A DNA stretch of 64,000 nucleotides from positions 496,001 through 560,000 of the forward strand of contig MJGA01000008.1 of the NCBI GenBank assembly GCA_001910725.1. The letters are read 5' to 3'. Both the position numbers and the translations under genes were made by a program. The notes under the pieces are model-generated. The model ran no database searches and was not told the DNA's origin. It saw only the letters and a program-made list of their open reading frames with translations. Source of the DNA: Phanerodontia chrysosporium (lineage: Eukaryota; Basidiomycota; Agaricomycetes; Polyporales; Phanerochaetaceae). This document shows, in pieces, positions 34,208 through 47,002 of the stretch (the first letter of the stretch is position 1; each line of letters opens with the position of its first letter).

Positions 34208-36577
34208 TCAGGATTGCGCCTGCGCCTGCGCCTGTTTGCAGGCGATTTTATGCTCCGACCAGTGCAACTTCTGGCACGACGCGTCGCAATACCTAGAAAA
34301 CAAACGAAGGATATGAGCAGCCATACGGAACACGAGAGTACACCACCCCATACCTCGTCTTCCCGCACCCTGAGCACTTGCGCAATACCGCGCTGGGGTT
34401 ATGACAGTACGAGCAGTGCCAGAGCTCCGCGTGGGACGTGCCGAGCGCCGGGTGGCCGCACAGGCGCTGCTCGTGGTCTTCCACGCTGAGGCCCTCAAGC
34501 CACGCTGCGAGGTTGTCCTCGGCATGCGCCGCGGAGCGCTGTGTCGCGGCCTCGCTCGACGGCAGCGCGTCGAGGTGCACGAGAAAGTCGTGCCACTCGC
34601 GCTCCGCGCGCGTGTACCGCTCCTTCACGATGTCGCGCACGAGCCGCAGCTGCGTCTTGCTGTCGGGCGTGCCAAAGAATTTTTCAAACTCGCGCGAGAC
34701 TTCGAGTTTCTTGAAGGCGTCCTGCAAAGAGGATCAGGCATCAATGGTGGCGAGGTTACGCAACGGACTCACATCGAGCTCCCGCAGGTCCGTGCTGAGC
34801 TCCGGGCCCCGCATCGTCACGGTGAGGAGGATGTACCAGTTGAGGACGGTGCGGATGTGTCGGTTGTCGGGCGGCGTCTCTGCGACAAAGCGTTTGGCAT
34901 CCTCGAGCGCAGACGTGAAGAACGCGACGCCCTCGGCCCAGGCAGCGGTGTCGTGGTGCGCGCTCTGCAGTTTGTCAAGCCCGAGGTTGCCCGCGTTGTC
35001 GACGGCACGCCAAAGGAGGTAGTGTCGCACGAACGGCGTCGTCTTCTTCGCCCTGAGCCCCTTCTTCGCGGCGCGGAGCCCGCGCGCCTTGTCCGCGCCG
35101 AGGCCGACGACGTAGTAGAAGTACGCAACCTGCGGGCTGCGCTCGAGCGCGCGTTGTGCGAGCGGCACCGCCTCGCCGACGCGCTGCTTCAAGATCAGGA
35201 ACTTGCACTCGACGATGTCTGCCGCGTCGAGGTCGGCGGGGTTGCCCGCGCGCCGGAGAGCCCGCGCGCAGTGCGGGAGCGCGTCGACCCACATCTTGAA
35301 GGGGAGGCCCGTGTCCATAAGCTCCATCCGGCCCGTGCGCTCGTTCACGGCCTGCCAGCCGCCCTCAGAAATCGAGAACTCGGTGCGTGTGATGAACTCG
35401 GCGAGCTTCTTGCCGAGGGCGTACAGGTCCCGGTCTTGCACGACGCTCATCATCGCGTTCACGTAGTCGCGCTTCGTCGCCAGGATGAGGTATGTGTCGC
35501 ACTCCGTGGGGCTGTAGTCGAGGAGAATGTCGGACAGGTGAGAGGGGAAGCCGCGTTGGACGGCCTCCATGAACTTAGTCGGGTCCATGAAGCGCCAATC
35601 TTCTTCGTGCTCGGGTATGACTAGCCGGCAGAGGGCCCCAAGGCTTCAACGCGGAAGGATAGGTCCTTGGCTCGAAGTAGCGCGACCAGAAAATTGAGAA
35701 CCGACGGTTGGCCTTGATTTCCCTGTAGCAATGCTGACTGACACTGCAGATAAATTCGATACCGTGGGAACGCATATACTGAGATGCATCCGGCTTCTTG
35801 AGGTTGTTGAAGACGAGTGCAAGAACTCTGGGCACATTCAGATCGCGGATGTTATTGGCTTTGACAGACTCTGATGATTCGTCGTCATTGACGACTGAGC
35901 CGATGGCGTGAGCTAGTGTGACGATAATTTGTTCGTTGTATGCGATGTTATCGGGAAACTCCTCCATAAGTCGCAACAAGGTAGGTGTGCACTTCAACGC
36001 GATTTCCCGGCGTATTTCGGATCCGCCATGATGCGTAAGGTTCGACAACGCTTGTAACGCGACGAGACGCGTCCCCCGCCTGTCTAGCAAGGGGAGCAGC
36101 TTCGGCATGATTCCTGAATACCATGTGTCAGTGAACGGGAGTCGTGCATGCTGCAAATAATTACACACCAGCATGGACGATTTTGTTACGAAGTATTGAA
36201 TCACTAGACATCTTGGAATAAATGCCAACAATTCCTCCGACAACCTTGTCATTATCTGTATATTTATCATACGCAGCATTGAGGTTTCGCTGGACCTGGT
36301 CAAAGTTGGCGTGGACTTTTTTGAGACCACTCCGGCTGTCTAGGTCTGCGAAGGGGATGTGAGTCGCCACGGACGACCAATTCAATTGCAGAGACTCACC
36401 TGGGAGATCGAACATGTCGCAGAGGAGATTGACGACATGCGACCAATCACGAGCGTCGTTGATTTGATCTACATATGCGTCGATGACAGTGGGAATGTCG
36501 ACGTAGGAAAGGTCGCGGACCTCGATGGGGCGCGATGGCCGCTTGGGCTTTGTCTTGCGTCTCCCCGGCCCAGGCAT
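34208..36577 (-). CDS. Armadillo-like helical protein with C-terminal MYND zinc finger
   Basis: The minus-strand gene starts with MPGPGRRKTKPKRPSRP at 36577 and ends at 34208. The N-terminal part is helical with armadillo-like stretches (LLPLLDRRGTRLVALQALSN, HHGGSEIRREIALKCTPTLL). The middle is a tetratricopeptide-like helical region (ECKFLILKQRVGEAVPLAQR). The C-terminus is a MYND finger: CSYCHNPSAVLRKCSGCGK, then across an intron YCDASCQKLHWSEHKIAC, with all seven Cys and the His in place. MYND fingers usually bind proline-rich partners. Several introns interrupt it, near 34310-34370, 34730-34775, 35590-35710, 36120-36170 and 36350-36400; not every junction was fixed. It is transcribed divergently from the ubiquitin protease. 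Long plus-strand frames over this gene (up to 407 codons) are shadows of its GC-rich codons. Confidence 0.8.
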
Positions 36578-37083
36578 CTCGGAATGTGAGCTCGCGGGTG
36601 GAATGGGGCGGGCGACGGTGCACGTTTGCCGAGCACAGGAAATGGAGCGTGAAGTGCAACGGAAAGGCTCCGAACGGTCCGGTGCTCTGGCTGTTCGCTG
36701 CTGTTCGTCGGACTCGACTGCTGCGCGGCGACTCCGTGCCAGAGAGAGAGCTGCGTGGCTGCGAGATCCGTTGGCAGGCGGCGTGCGCAGAAAGCGCAAG
36801 CTGTGCCTGCTATCGTTGTTGGACACGTCGACGAGGAGTTGAACAGAAACGAGGCTTGAGCGAGGACCCGCAGCGACAAGGTTCGCCACGTGGAAGGTGG
36901 TCTTGGCGCCCATGCAAACGACCGCGGTCGTACCTGAGCAAGCGTCAGCGTGCAGTCATTTCGTCTCCCCACGACCATCTCTCGACCCATATATCTCTTC
37001 TTTCTTGGTCTGTCTTTACTTCCTTCCCCTCTCCGAGCTATCCCCCACCTCCAGCTGCCACTCCCCGTCCTCCGCGTCCCAGC
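36578..37083. promoter_or_regulatory. Divergent promoter, MYND gene and ubiquitin protease
   Basis: Five hundred bp between two start codons on opposite strands, so it must carry both promoters. The side next to the protease ATG is CT-rich (around 36985-37080). No TATA box was seen. Confidence 0.6.
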
Positions 37084-40000
37084 ATGCTGAGACACAAGAA
37101 GCAGCCTACACCGCAAGAACTATATTGGGCACGGAAGCAGCGAGAGGAAGAAGAGCGGGACGCCAATCTACCGCCAGGCCTCATCAACCATGGGAACACA
37201 TGCTTCATGAATTCGACACTGCAAGGGGTACGCACGCGCCACTCCCCGCCATCCACGCCTCTGACACCGTGCTGCAGTTGATTGCTACACCTTTGCTGCA
37301 CTCGCTCATCAATTTCGAAGACCTCCCGCCGTCCCTGGCGCCCTATCGCTCGCCACAACTCACCAACGGGCATGGCGTCGCGGGCCAGTACGAACATCCT
37401 TGGGAAGCGGGCATGCCGCTCGGCGATGTCTTCGTCGCGACCATGCAAAAGGCCTGGGGGATCCAGCAGAGCCACAAGCGCGAATCCATGAGTCCAAGGT
37501 GCGCACCTCTGTTCCCCAACAACGACTCCATATGAACATCTCACCAGAGACCTCTTGCAAGCCATCGGACGCAAGTACGATCAGTACCTCGACTTTCGCC
37601 AGCAGGATGCGCATGAGTTCCTCAGGCACATGCTAGATGCGATGAGGATGGAAGAGCTCGACGTGTGTAACGCGGTCCCCGCTGTCATTGCTGCGCCTCA
37701 CTGATTGTCTCGTCTAGATCATCAAAGCACGTCAGCCGCCTGCTAAGAAGCGGCGCAGGTCGCGCCGTCATACTCAGGTCCCGGACACGTCCCCTGGCCC
37801 TTCAAAAGCGGACGAGCACGAAGATGACACGCCCGCAGAAGACCAGAAACTAGAATCGTTCGTGGACATGATCTTTGGTGGCAAACTAGCCAGTATCCTG
37901 GTGTGCGACACATGCAAGAAGATCTCCGTGACATACGAAGACTTCAACGACCTTAGTCTCAGCATCAAGCCAGAAGACTACGTGAAAGAGCGCAGGCGAG
38001 ATCGCTTCAAGCATCTCGCGCGCAAGTTCCGCCTCCGCCCCAAGGAGACTACATCGAGGACGTCAAGTCCGCATCGATCTTCTTCAGTCCCCGCCAGTCC
38101 CGCGAGGCGAAGCATGGACCCAATACCGCGAGACGACGAGCCTCCGATCAACGTCGACCATCGCAGGCGTAGCTTCGATCACGTATCCGCCACGGACGAA
38201 GCTGCGCATGAAGACGAAGGACGCGACGAGGTCAAGCAGCTTGCAGAGGATGTGGTCGGGGAGGCTAAAGCATCTGCCTTGCCGCCTCAGGTCGTGTCAG
38301 ACGTGGAGGCCGACACTGACAAGCCGCAGCAGGCGCATGTCGCCTTCTCCGAGTCTGTACAGGGTAAGGCCGACGGAGAACCGAAGAGGAACAAGGACAA
38401 GGAGGACGCCTGGGGCAAGCTGGGCAGGCGGTTGAGCATGTCCATGGGAATGTCGAAGAAAGAGAAGAGACTCAGCAGATCGAAGGACCGTGGCTGGAAG
38501 GGATGGAACGCGAAGGACTCTGATACGTCTCGCGCACCCAGCGAGGAGCGACGTCCACCCGAACCTCGGCCGTCCATGCAATCTCGTACGAACAGCACCG
38601 CGGACGTGACCGCCGCAATGGACATCCCGGAACTCTTGCGCCGCAGTACCCATCCGTCGCCCGCGACGTCTCCCTTGGCTACTCCTCCACTCACCATTTC
38701 GAGTCCTATACCGCATCTCATCAAGCGACACAACGGACTAGACTCCAGCGACAAGCGCCATTCGAAGATTCCGCGGCCGCCCAAGCCCTCGCGCCAAGAA
38801 GCCGCGTACCTGCGGCAGCTGCTCGCGGACGTGCATCCCTCGGTGCCTAGTACCCTCACCATGATCCAGCAAGCGATAAGCGGCGGGAGCCACAGCGGTG
38901 CCGGGCCTTCGTCGCCCTCGATGTCCGCTCAGACTCTGCTCGCGAAGCTGGGGCACATGCCGGGCATTGAAGAGTGCCTGCGGCTCTTCACGGCTGTGGA
39001 AGTGCTCGACGGCGAGAACATGGTTGGCTGCCATCGCTGCTGGAAGATCGCGAACGGCACGTACAAGCCGCGCCGGGCGAACACCGATGAGGAGAAGCTC
39101 GATGACAGCAGCGAGGGCAGTGAGGAGAGCGCCCCCATCGAGCCCGAGGTTGTGCGCCCCGTCATGACGCGCCGCGAGACGTACGATTCGGCGAGTGAGA
39201 CTGCAGGCAGGGTGTCGCCGGCCTCGACCTCGTACATCTCTGCCAGCGCTGCCTCATCATCTATCTTCCTGCAGGACACTGCTTCCATCTCGTCTGCTCC
39301 TACAACGGTGCAGTCTGTCACCAACGAACCGAAGACGATACCCATCCCCACGGCATTCGCTGCTTCGTCGCCGCCCAAGACGCCAGACCCGCCCGTCTCG
39401 TCGTTCGGCGGGCTCCCGATACCCTCCATCTCGACCACCGAGCCGGACACACCCACAGCCGCTCCCAATTCCAACGCCACCCAGTTCCCGAGCAGCCCGA
39501 TTCCGAACGTGCCCGCGGCCTCCGCGTCGAACGGCTCGCTCGTGCCGCCGAAGCCGCGCACCGGGCGGGCGGCGCGCCAGGCGCGGGACGAGAACGACAG
39601 CAGCTCGAGCTCCGACGAGGGCTACGACTCAACCGACCTCTCGGACGTCGAGTCTGCATACTCCGAGGCGTCCTCAGTGGCCTCGCCCGCCGCGTCCCGG
39701 CGGGCGTCTCTCGAGAACATGGCCGGCAAGCCTGCAGCGCCCCCGCGCGACCGGCCGCGCACAGAACCAAAGGTTCCGCGCGCGCAGCAGGTGATCCTCC
39801 GGCGCACGTTCAAGCGGTACCTCATCGCAGTGCCGCCGCCGATCCTCGTCGTGCACCTGAAGCGCTTCCAGCAGGTCGCGCGCGGCGCGGGCGCACACGC
39901 GTACGCGCTCCCGTTCTCGAGCGGGTTCAAGAAGCTCGACGACTTTGTCGCGTTCCCCGAGTTCCTGGACCTCGCGCCGTTCCTCGCGCCGCGCCCGGAG

Positions 40001-40436
40001 GACTTTGGGCTGCGCCCCAAGAAGAGGAAGGACGGGGCTGGCGACGCGGAGGCGCAGCACGAGCGCAGGGAGCGGGACGGCCGGTGCATGTACCGCTTGT
40101 ATGCGGTTGTCGTGCACATCGGGAATCTGGTGCGTTGTCGTCCAGTTGCTTGCGTGGCCTGAACGACTTTTTGTGCTGACATATTTTTTACAGCTCGGCG
40201 GACACTACGTTGCGTACACTGCACTCCCGCCGTCGCGCACGCCACAGCCGCCACCGCCGTCGCCGTCGCCCGACGGCGCGCCGCAGCCGAGCTCCGCGTC
40301 CACACACAGCTCAGCGTCCTCCCGGCACGCGCAGCCGCGCCGCTGGGCGTACATCAGCGACACGGTCGTGCGGCTCACGACGCTCGAGGAGGTCCTCAAG
40401 GCCAAGGCGTACATCTGCATGTACGAGCGCATATAA
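37084..40436 (+). CDS. Ubiquitin carboxyl-terminal hydrolase (USP/UBP family, USP16/45-like)
   Basis: Cysteine protease removing ubiquitin from proteins. Exons are 37084-37227, 37278-37498, 37548-37662, 37718-40129 and 40194-40436, exactly 1,044 codons plus stop. The Cys box is GLINHGNTCFMNSTLQG near residue 41, with His where most members have Leu before GNTC. QQDAHEFLRHMLDAM follows. A CxxC pair is in LVCDTCKKISVTYEDF, with a second CxxC in MVGCHRCWKIANGTYKP. The late catalytic core has PPILVVHLKRFQQ and SSGFKKLDDFVAFPEFLDL. The His box GGHYVAYT (residues ~965-972) is split from exon 4 by the last intron. About 600 low-complexity Ser/Pro/charged residues sit between the two halves of the fold. 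The USP16/45 assignment rests on the C-terminal core and is tentative. Confidence 0.9.
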
Positions 40437-40780
40437 GCTGCGTGGAGGGACAGTGTGATCTAGATCGACCGTGGACCTTGCTATCTGTCGCTGTGTACTG
40501 GTATGCACCTAAGTTATCGTTAACCATTCTGGAGTATTTCGTAGAGTAGAATCATCTTTTTGTTTGTATGCAGCGTAAACGAGAGATCCGCGTACAACTG
40601 TTTGCTTACACGTTCTTAAGTGACATTCCTCGCTGTCTCTGCCCGGACGGGCGATCGTGAACAATACCGATCCTTACGAATCGGCTACCGAGGCTTCTAC
40701 ACACTGCCTGTGGAGAGATGGATTTGAAGTAATGTTTATGTTCTAGTGGTGTTCTACAGCAATGTTACAACCTTGATGTC
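40437..40780. other. Convergent 3' spacer between ubiquitin protease and HIS5
   Basis: 344 bp between two genes that end toward each other. AT-richer than the flanks, as expected for two 3' untranslated regions. No gene. Confidence 0.6.
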
Positions 40781-42158
40781 TTAGATCCTTTTAAGTACTT
40801 CCTTTAACCTCGCAATGACCGCCTCATTCTCTTCAGGTGAACCGACCGTAATGCGGAGGCACCCCTCACAACCAGGCTCATTCCCCCGGAAGCGCACCAC
40901 GACACCCTCATCCTCCGCCAGCGCCTTCGCGACGCGCTGCGCACGCGCAGTGTCCGGTTTCCCGGTCCCGCCGCGCTCAAGTACAGGCACGAGCACAAAA
41001 TTTGCGTCGCTGCCGCCGATCGCAGGCGCAAGGTCGGGCAGCGCGGCGAGCGCGTCGCGCAGCCACGCGCGCCCGCGCACGAGCTCCGCAACCTTGGCAC
41101 GCATCGCGGACACGGCGCCCGGCGAGAGCGCCGCGAGCGCGAGCGACGCGGTCGGCGTCGAGATGTTGTACGGTGCCTTGGTGTTCGTGAGGATCTGGAT
41201 GAGCGCGGGGTGCGCGAGCGCGATGCCCAGCCTGCCGGAGGCGCGTCAGTGGGTCTGTGGGACTGTGCTGCGGGTACGAAGCGGGGCGGCGCACCGGATC
41301 GCGGCGAGCCCGAAGCTCTTGCTGAGTGTCTGCATGACGCACAGGTTGGCGTACTCTGTGACGAGCGCCGCAGCGCTCGCGTCCTCGGCCGCAAAATCGA
41401 TGTAGGCCTCGTCGACGACGACGACGCCCTTGAACTTCTCGTACTCGAGGAGCTCGCGGATAGCAGAGAGGGGTATGAGCGTGCCAGTTGGGTTCCCCGG
41501 CGAGCACACGAAGATGAGCTTGATCGAAGGGTCCGCGTCCACCGCGGCCTTGATCTGCTCATTGCAAGAGATACTTGAGCGACCGAGCGCAAGAGATCTC
41601 GGGGCACACGCACCTCGGGTACCTTGAGCGAGAACCGGCCACGCTCTCCGCCCTCACCGTTTGCGCCGCTCAGCTCCAGGGGCACCTTCACGACCGCGAC
41701 GTCGTTCACCTGCGCGCACACGGCATACATGCCGTACGTCGGCGGCGTTGTGAGGATCTTCTCCGCGCGGGCGCGACGCAGACGCGCATGAGGAGGTCGA
41801 TCACCTCGTCAGAGCCGACGCCCAGGAAGACGTACTCGGGGCCCGGCAGGCCGCGCAGGGCCGCGATGCGCTCCTTGATGGGGTCGTGCGTCGGCGACGG
41901 GTACCGGTGCAGGTCGAGCTCAAGCGTGTGCTCGAGCTCCTTGTCGAGGGCGGCGCCGGCGCCGTTCGCCTGCGCTGCTGAGGGAATGGAGTGTCCGAGC
42001 GCGTTCTCGTTCGCGTCGAGCAGAATGCCTTCCGAGTAGTCGTCCCGCGCACAGCGGTAGGGCTGCAGGGCGAGGATGTTTGGCCGAATGACGTGCTCGA
42101 TGTCGAAGTGGGCGGGCTTGGTGGGGTACCGAGACGGGTCAAGGCCGAGGATAGGCAT
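40781..42158 (-). CDS. HIS5: Histidinol-phosphate aminotransferase
   Basis: PLP enzyme of histidine biosynthesis, converting imidazole-acetol phosphate and glutamate to histidinol phosphate. Minus-strand exons are 41614-42158, about 41295-41557 and 40781-41231. It starts with MPILGLDPSRYPTKPAHFDI and has ILLDANENALG, LHRYPSP, EYVFLGVGSDEVIDLL, FVCSPGNPTG, VVVDEAYIDF and the PLP lysine motif TLSKSFGLAAIR. The C-terminus (RFRGNEPGCEGCLRITVG) carries the conserved arginine that binds the carboxylate. A -1 break at 41763-41764 (CC on +, minus-strand CGGAG where CGGGAG is expected) is repaired by one base, restoring VAPAREKILTTPPTYGMYA and a length of 419 codons plus stop. The second acceptor may be three bases different (NAG/CAG choice). 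As a single-copy biosynthetic gene, this break is best explained by sequence error. Confidence 0.92.
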
Positions 42159-42386
42159 GGCGAGGTCGGCTGTGGAGGGGCGCAGAGGGACGGTGGGAGG
42201 GAGGAAAGCCTTGAGAACGAGTCAGTCGCTGACTGACTCCTGCAGTTTCGGAAATCTTGAGATCCACAGCGATCGGCGGCAGTTGATCCGTCGTTTGATG
42301 CGCCTTCACGGATCAATGCTGCAAAGCTTGCTCAGAAAAAGCGACGATAAAGTCCGGGACAGCTTTTCATTGTCGTTCTACACAAG

Positions 42387-43693
42387 TTATACAGCAGCAG
42401 GTTCTACCTTCCAGACTTTTACATGGCCATCGTCTCCTGCGGTAGCAAAAACGCCCTCCATCCCGGGTCTCGGACACCAAGCAACCGTGTTAACATCGTG
42501 CACTCCATGTGCTGTATCGAGACGGGCTATGATTTTGTGTTCGAGCTTAGGTGTAGCTTCTTCCGAGGATCTCGTTTCCTGATATCCCGCCTTAGATGGT
42601 ACAAGACGCAGGACAGCATCAGACGTACCGTTATCTCCCATACAATAATCGTGCCATCTCCGCCAGTACTCGCGAGCCATCCAAGCTTGCTCTTTCCCTT
42701 ACGCTTTGAGAAGACGCAGGGGCCTTGGTCCAGGTGATAGAGTACACACTGCGATCGTGACCCTCGAGAACAGCGACAGTCTCGAACTTGAGCTCGCCCT
42801 GCCCCGGCAGCCGCCGCCATATTCTGATTGTGCAGTCGTCCGAGCCTGACGCGAGGTAGCGGCCGTTCTCAGGCTCCCACGCGAGCGTCCAGACTGTCGA
42901 GCCGTGGCCCGTGAGAGTCGATGCGCAGAACCAGTCGTCGGAGGGGTCGTCGAGGTAGAGCTTTATCGTGTCGTCGTACGACGCGGAGGCGAGAATCTGT
43001 GCTAGTGAGGAGTCAGCGATAGCACCGGGGGATGTGAAGCGACGGGTTGTTGGAAAGGACCACGGACCTCTTCCTTGGGGTGCCAGGTGACACACTTGAC
43101 GTCTTGACTGTGCTCCATAAGCACGCCCATGCACTCAAAGTCCGCATCGGGGTGCACTGCGCCATCGTCAGCTCACGGGCTCGCCGTCAGGGGGCAGAAA
43201 ACACGCACCCTCCCAGATCCAGACAGTCTTGTCGCGGCTGCAGCTCGCGAGGAGCGTGCCGGACGCCGAGTACGCAACGCTCTTGCACTCAGTCTCATGG
43301 CCCTCGAGCAGGCTCACGCACTCCCACTCGCCGTCGCCCTCCTGCTCCCAGATGCCGATGTTCGAGTCGAAGGACGCCGTCGCGAGCGTCGTGCCCGCGG
43401 GCGACCACGCGAGCGCGCGCACCGTCTTCGTGTGCCCGTCGGGATTGTCGTGGTGTGTGTGAAGGCAGCATCGCCGGTGTCGTCGGACGGCGCGTTGTAG
43501 GCGTAGATGCGCACTGTCTTGTCGGCGGAACATGACGCCAGGATCGGCCGTGCGGGGTTCCAGGCGATGTGCCAGGCGCGGTCGTCGTGGCCTGAATCGA
43601 CGTTTCAGTGGCCGGTGCGGTGAACACAACGACGTATGGCGCACCTGGGAGATCTGCGACGTTGCGGATTCGAGCGGGGAGGTCGACGTCCAT
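42387..43693 (-). CDS. CIA1: Cytosolic iron-sulfur assembly WD40 protein CIA1
   Basis: Seven-bladed WD40 scaffold that delivers Fe-S clusters to cytosolic and nuclear apoproteins. The gene starts with [17 protein letters not shown] at 43693. After an intron come [18 protein letters not shown] and [11 protein letters not shown], then [91 protein letters not shown] and [18 protein letters not shown]. These blade motifs, especially ECKSVAYS and [12 protein letters not shown], are characteristic of CIA1/CIAO1. Introns are visible near 43590, 43150-43200, 43010-43070 and 42700. A -1 break at 43435-43437 (CCC on +) is repaired by one base, giving the expected [14 protein letters not shown]. It ends at 42387. 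Confidence 0.92.
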
Positions 43694-44000
43694 CGCGAGC
43701 AGATGATAGTCAAGTCTGAGATGTGATCGTGACTCTTGCGGCCAGTCCGCCGTGGCGGTGATTTCCGGGGCCTTCGTGGCGTACGACTTCGCTATACGCA
43801 CGTCATCCACACTTGAAGCAGCAGCGAACAAGCTACGGCTGTAGAGAAAACCTTGGCACAGTGTAATTGCAGGTGGCGTAGGTCATGTATGTGAGGTAGA
43901 TGATGTTCAAGACGCGAGGTTCTATTCATCATATGTATGCCCAAAGTACAACTACAAGACACCGCAATCAAAGCATTTAGCACGACGCCACGCATTTTCT
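43694..44000. other. Spacer between CIA1 start and prolyl-tRNA synthetase end
   Basis: 307 bp. Holds the CIA1 promoter and the 3' region of the synthetase, both on the minus strand. No gene. Confidence 0.5.
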
Positions 44001-46337
44001 TTAGTATGAGCGGCCGAACAACGTCCAGCGCTTGGCATCCTTGCCACACGCCGTGCACTTCGTCTTGCCGGGCTCGATCGCAGGGAAGCGTTCCTGGTCG
44101 AACGGAATGCAAAGGGACTTGGCACCTGCCGACGGAGCACGCTCGTCCTGGGGCTCAGAGCTGTATACATGTCAGCACAGTGTTAAATCCAGGAAAGCAG
44201 AGTACTCACGATCTGCCACTGCGCTCCTTGATATCGTCCTCACACGCCTCCTCCTCACACCACGGCATCGCAACGACGCACTTGGCATCGAGCGCGGGGA
44301 CGACCTCGTCCCACTGCGTGACGGTCTTCAGGCGCGAGTCGTACGCCTCCTTGGCGCGCTTGAACAGATCCGACTGGATCTCCTCGAGGAGCGCGGAAAC
44401 GGACTTGGTGATGTCGCCGAGCGCAAGCGGCGCCTTCACGCCGGTGTCGCGGCGCACGGACAGCGTCTGGCTCTTGGCAAGATCCGCGGGGCCGAGCTCG
44501 AGGCGGAGCGGGACACCCTTCTGCTCCCAGTCATTGAACTTGTAGCCGGGGGTGTAGCCGTCGCGGGTGTCCGCGCGCGCCTTCACGCCAGCCTTGCGCA
44601 GCGTGTCCGCGAGCTCCTCGCACTTGTCGTTCATCTCCTGGCGGTTCTTCGCGGTGACACCGCACGGGACGACGACGACCTGCACGCACGCAACGCGCGG
44701 CGGGAGGACGAGACCCTGGTTGTCACCGTGGGTCATGACCATGACACCAATCGTACGCGTCGAGAGACCCCACGAGTTCTGCCAGACGTAGATCTTGCCC
44801 TTGCCGGTAGGGTCGTTCGGATCCTCGACGACGATGTCGAACATCTCCGGGCGGGAGAAGTTCTGACCGAGACAGTGCGAGGTGGCGGCCTGAATGGCAC
44901 GGCCGGAGGTGGGGATGAAGCCCTCAACGGTGGTGGTGTAGAGACCACCCGCGAACTTCTCCTTTTCAGACTTGACACCAGGGATAACAGGGACGGCGAG
45001 AAGCTCCTCGTACACGCGACGGTAGAGGTCAAGGATGTCACGGACCTCCTTGTCGGCCTCGGCCTTGGTGAGGTGCGCGGTGTGGCCCTCTTGCCACAAG
45101 AATTCACGCGTACGGAGGAACGGCTGGGGGTTCTTGAACTCCCACCGGACGACGCTGTTCCACTGGTTCAGCTTGAGGGGAAGGTCACGATGACTCTTGA
45201 TCCACTTCGCGTAGTCTGCCAGGTATTGAGCACAAATACCGATACCAGAAGGAAAATAAGCTTACGAGGGTACATGACAGTCTCCGAGGTCGGACGAATA
45301 GCAATGGGCTCCTCGAGCTCACTCTGTCCCGCTCGTGTGACCCACGCAACTTCCGGAGAGAAACCCTCGACGTGGTCCTTCTCACGCTCGAGCACCTTGG
45401 CTGAGACGAACATCGGGAAGTACGCGTTCTGGACACCAAGCTCCTTGATGCGTGCATCGAACCAGCCCTGGATGATCTCCCAGATGCTGTACGACCACGG
45501 CTTGAGGACGTAGCAGCCCGACACGTTGTAGTAATCGATCATATCCGCCTTTGTGAGAACCTAATACACGCGAGTCAGCCTGACATGCGCAAGAAGATGA
45601 CTCGTGAACTACGCACGTTAGTGTACCATGTTGCGAAATCGACCTCCTTCTTCACACCAATGGCAATCTGGACGGCTCCCTCGATCTTGGCATCCTCCTT
45701 CTCCTTCTTTGCCGGCTGTGCGGCAGCAGCGGGGGCGGGAGCCTCGGTCTTGAGGGCCTCAAAGTCGACGAAGTTGATCGGGGACTCCTTGGTCTCGAGA
45801 CGCTTGAGATACGATACGAGCTCGCGTCCAGTGATGAAAAGCGTGGCTTCCGTGCTGAGGGCGCGGACAGCGTAAACGGAGGATGACTCTTCGATGGTCG
45901 CGTCGACCACGATGGCGACCTTCGAAAAATTGTTCTCGTTCAGCGCGAGCGGGGACACTGCAGCACATGAGTACAAAAGCAGCAAAAGATGAGCAAGGGG
46001 ACGCACGAGAGTGCTTGTCGACCGCGAAGAACTCCGCGAGGAGGTCTTCCGACGCGAGCCTGAGCTCCTTGAGGTTGAGCTTCCTGCCGAGCGCAGCGGA
46101 GATGACATCGGTGTTCTCGCGTGCGATGACGACGACAGGGACAGGCGTCGCGGTCTTCGCGGTCTTGGGCTTGTAGACGATTGTTTTTACGAGCTCGAAG
46201 GCCTTCGGGGCGTCCGCACTCGCCTCGAGGGCCTCGCGCCAGGCGGCGGGGGAGCTCGCGGCGGCGTGGGTGACGGATGCCGAGGGAGCGATAGAGAGGG
46301 CTGCAAGGTTCTGGGTGATGCTCTCCAGCGACGCCAT
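44001..46337 (-). CDS. Cytosolic prolyl-tRNA synthetase (eukaryote/archaeal type)
   Basis: Charges tRNA-Pro with proline. The gene starts with [18 protein letters not shown] at 46337. The N-terminal domain resembles the YbaK/ProX-like editing domain found in fungal enzymes. The class II core follows: WYTN, then [35 protein letters not shown], motif 2 [20 protein letters not shown] and [20 protein letters not shown]. The anticodon-binding domain has [16 protein letters not shown]. The zinc-binding C-terminus has [10 protein letters not shown] and [19 protein letters not shown]. Introns are visible near 45980-46015, 45555-45620, 45215-45275 and 44165-44215. The frame was consistent in every exon read. 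It belongs to a same-strand row with HIS5, CIA1 and the isoleucyl enzyme. Confidence 0.95.
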
Positions 46338-47002
46338 CGGTGAGAGTTTGGGGAGAGCCCGGCGGGGAGGTGGTGGTATAGAGGCAAGGGTTTTCGCGGC
46401 GCACACTGGCGTTATCTGATGAATGAGCCGGATGTGACTCCGGCCAGCAACTCTAACGCTGCCTGCTCGTACAAAACATCTTGCTATGCAAGAAAGTGTT
46501 GCGTGCATCCAGCAACAGACAGCGGAGGCCCGTGTTGGTCGCCAATAAAGAGTCAAGGGCCCATCACTCCCAAGGTTTGACTTTATTAGCCGAGCGGCAG
46601 ACTCGACGGTCGCCGAAGATCGTGCAGGTACACCCAGTCGCCATAGCTTTAAAAATTACACGAGGAAGTAGGGATATGGTTTAAAACATCTATCTTCGAG
46701 TATTACTGGGTTTGAGTCCCAACTACCGTGTGACATCTATCACATAGCGCATCCTTTTCCCGTGAAGTATATGTCCAGCATCGCGGGCATTTATGCATGC
46801 TCGCGCTTTGATACGCACAGAGATATGTTGCTTTGAGTCTTGGCCGATTTGAGCAACGAAATATGATCAGAGGTTAAAAGGCTCGGCGTACCGTCAAGTT
46901 CGAAAGATCGGGTGTAAGTCCACCCTTTCGAGTACACTAGGAAGGACGCCTGCCTGCAGACATGGACCTGCGAGACAACAAGGAATTGTGCCAGATTGGC
47001 AG
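46338..47002. other. Intergenic region between two aminoacyl-tRNA synthetase genes
   Basis: 665 bp holding the prolyl-tRNA synthetase promoter and the 3' end of the isoleucyl gene. A perfect tRNA A-box-like string (TAGCCGAGCGG) occurs near 46580 and a B-box-like one near 46710, but no cloverleaf could be drawn. Confidence 0.45.

Noticed and set aside
34401..35624. 407-codon plus-strand open frame
   Set aside because: It lies wholly antisense to the MYND gene, has no recognisable domain and reflects the GC-rich third positions of that gene.
46575..46725. Possible tRNA gene (A-box and B-box-like strings)
   Set aside because: The boxes are over 100 nt apart and no acceptor, anticodon or T stem could be paired.
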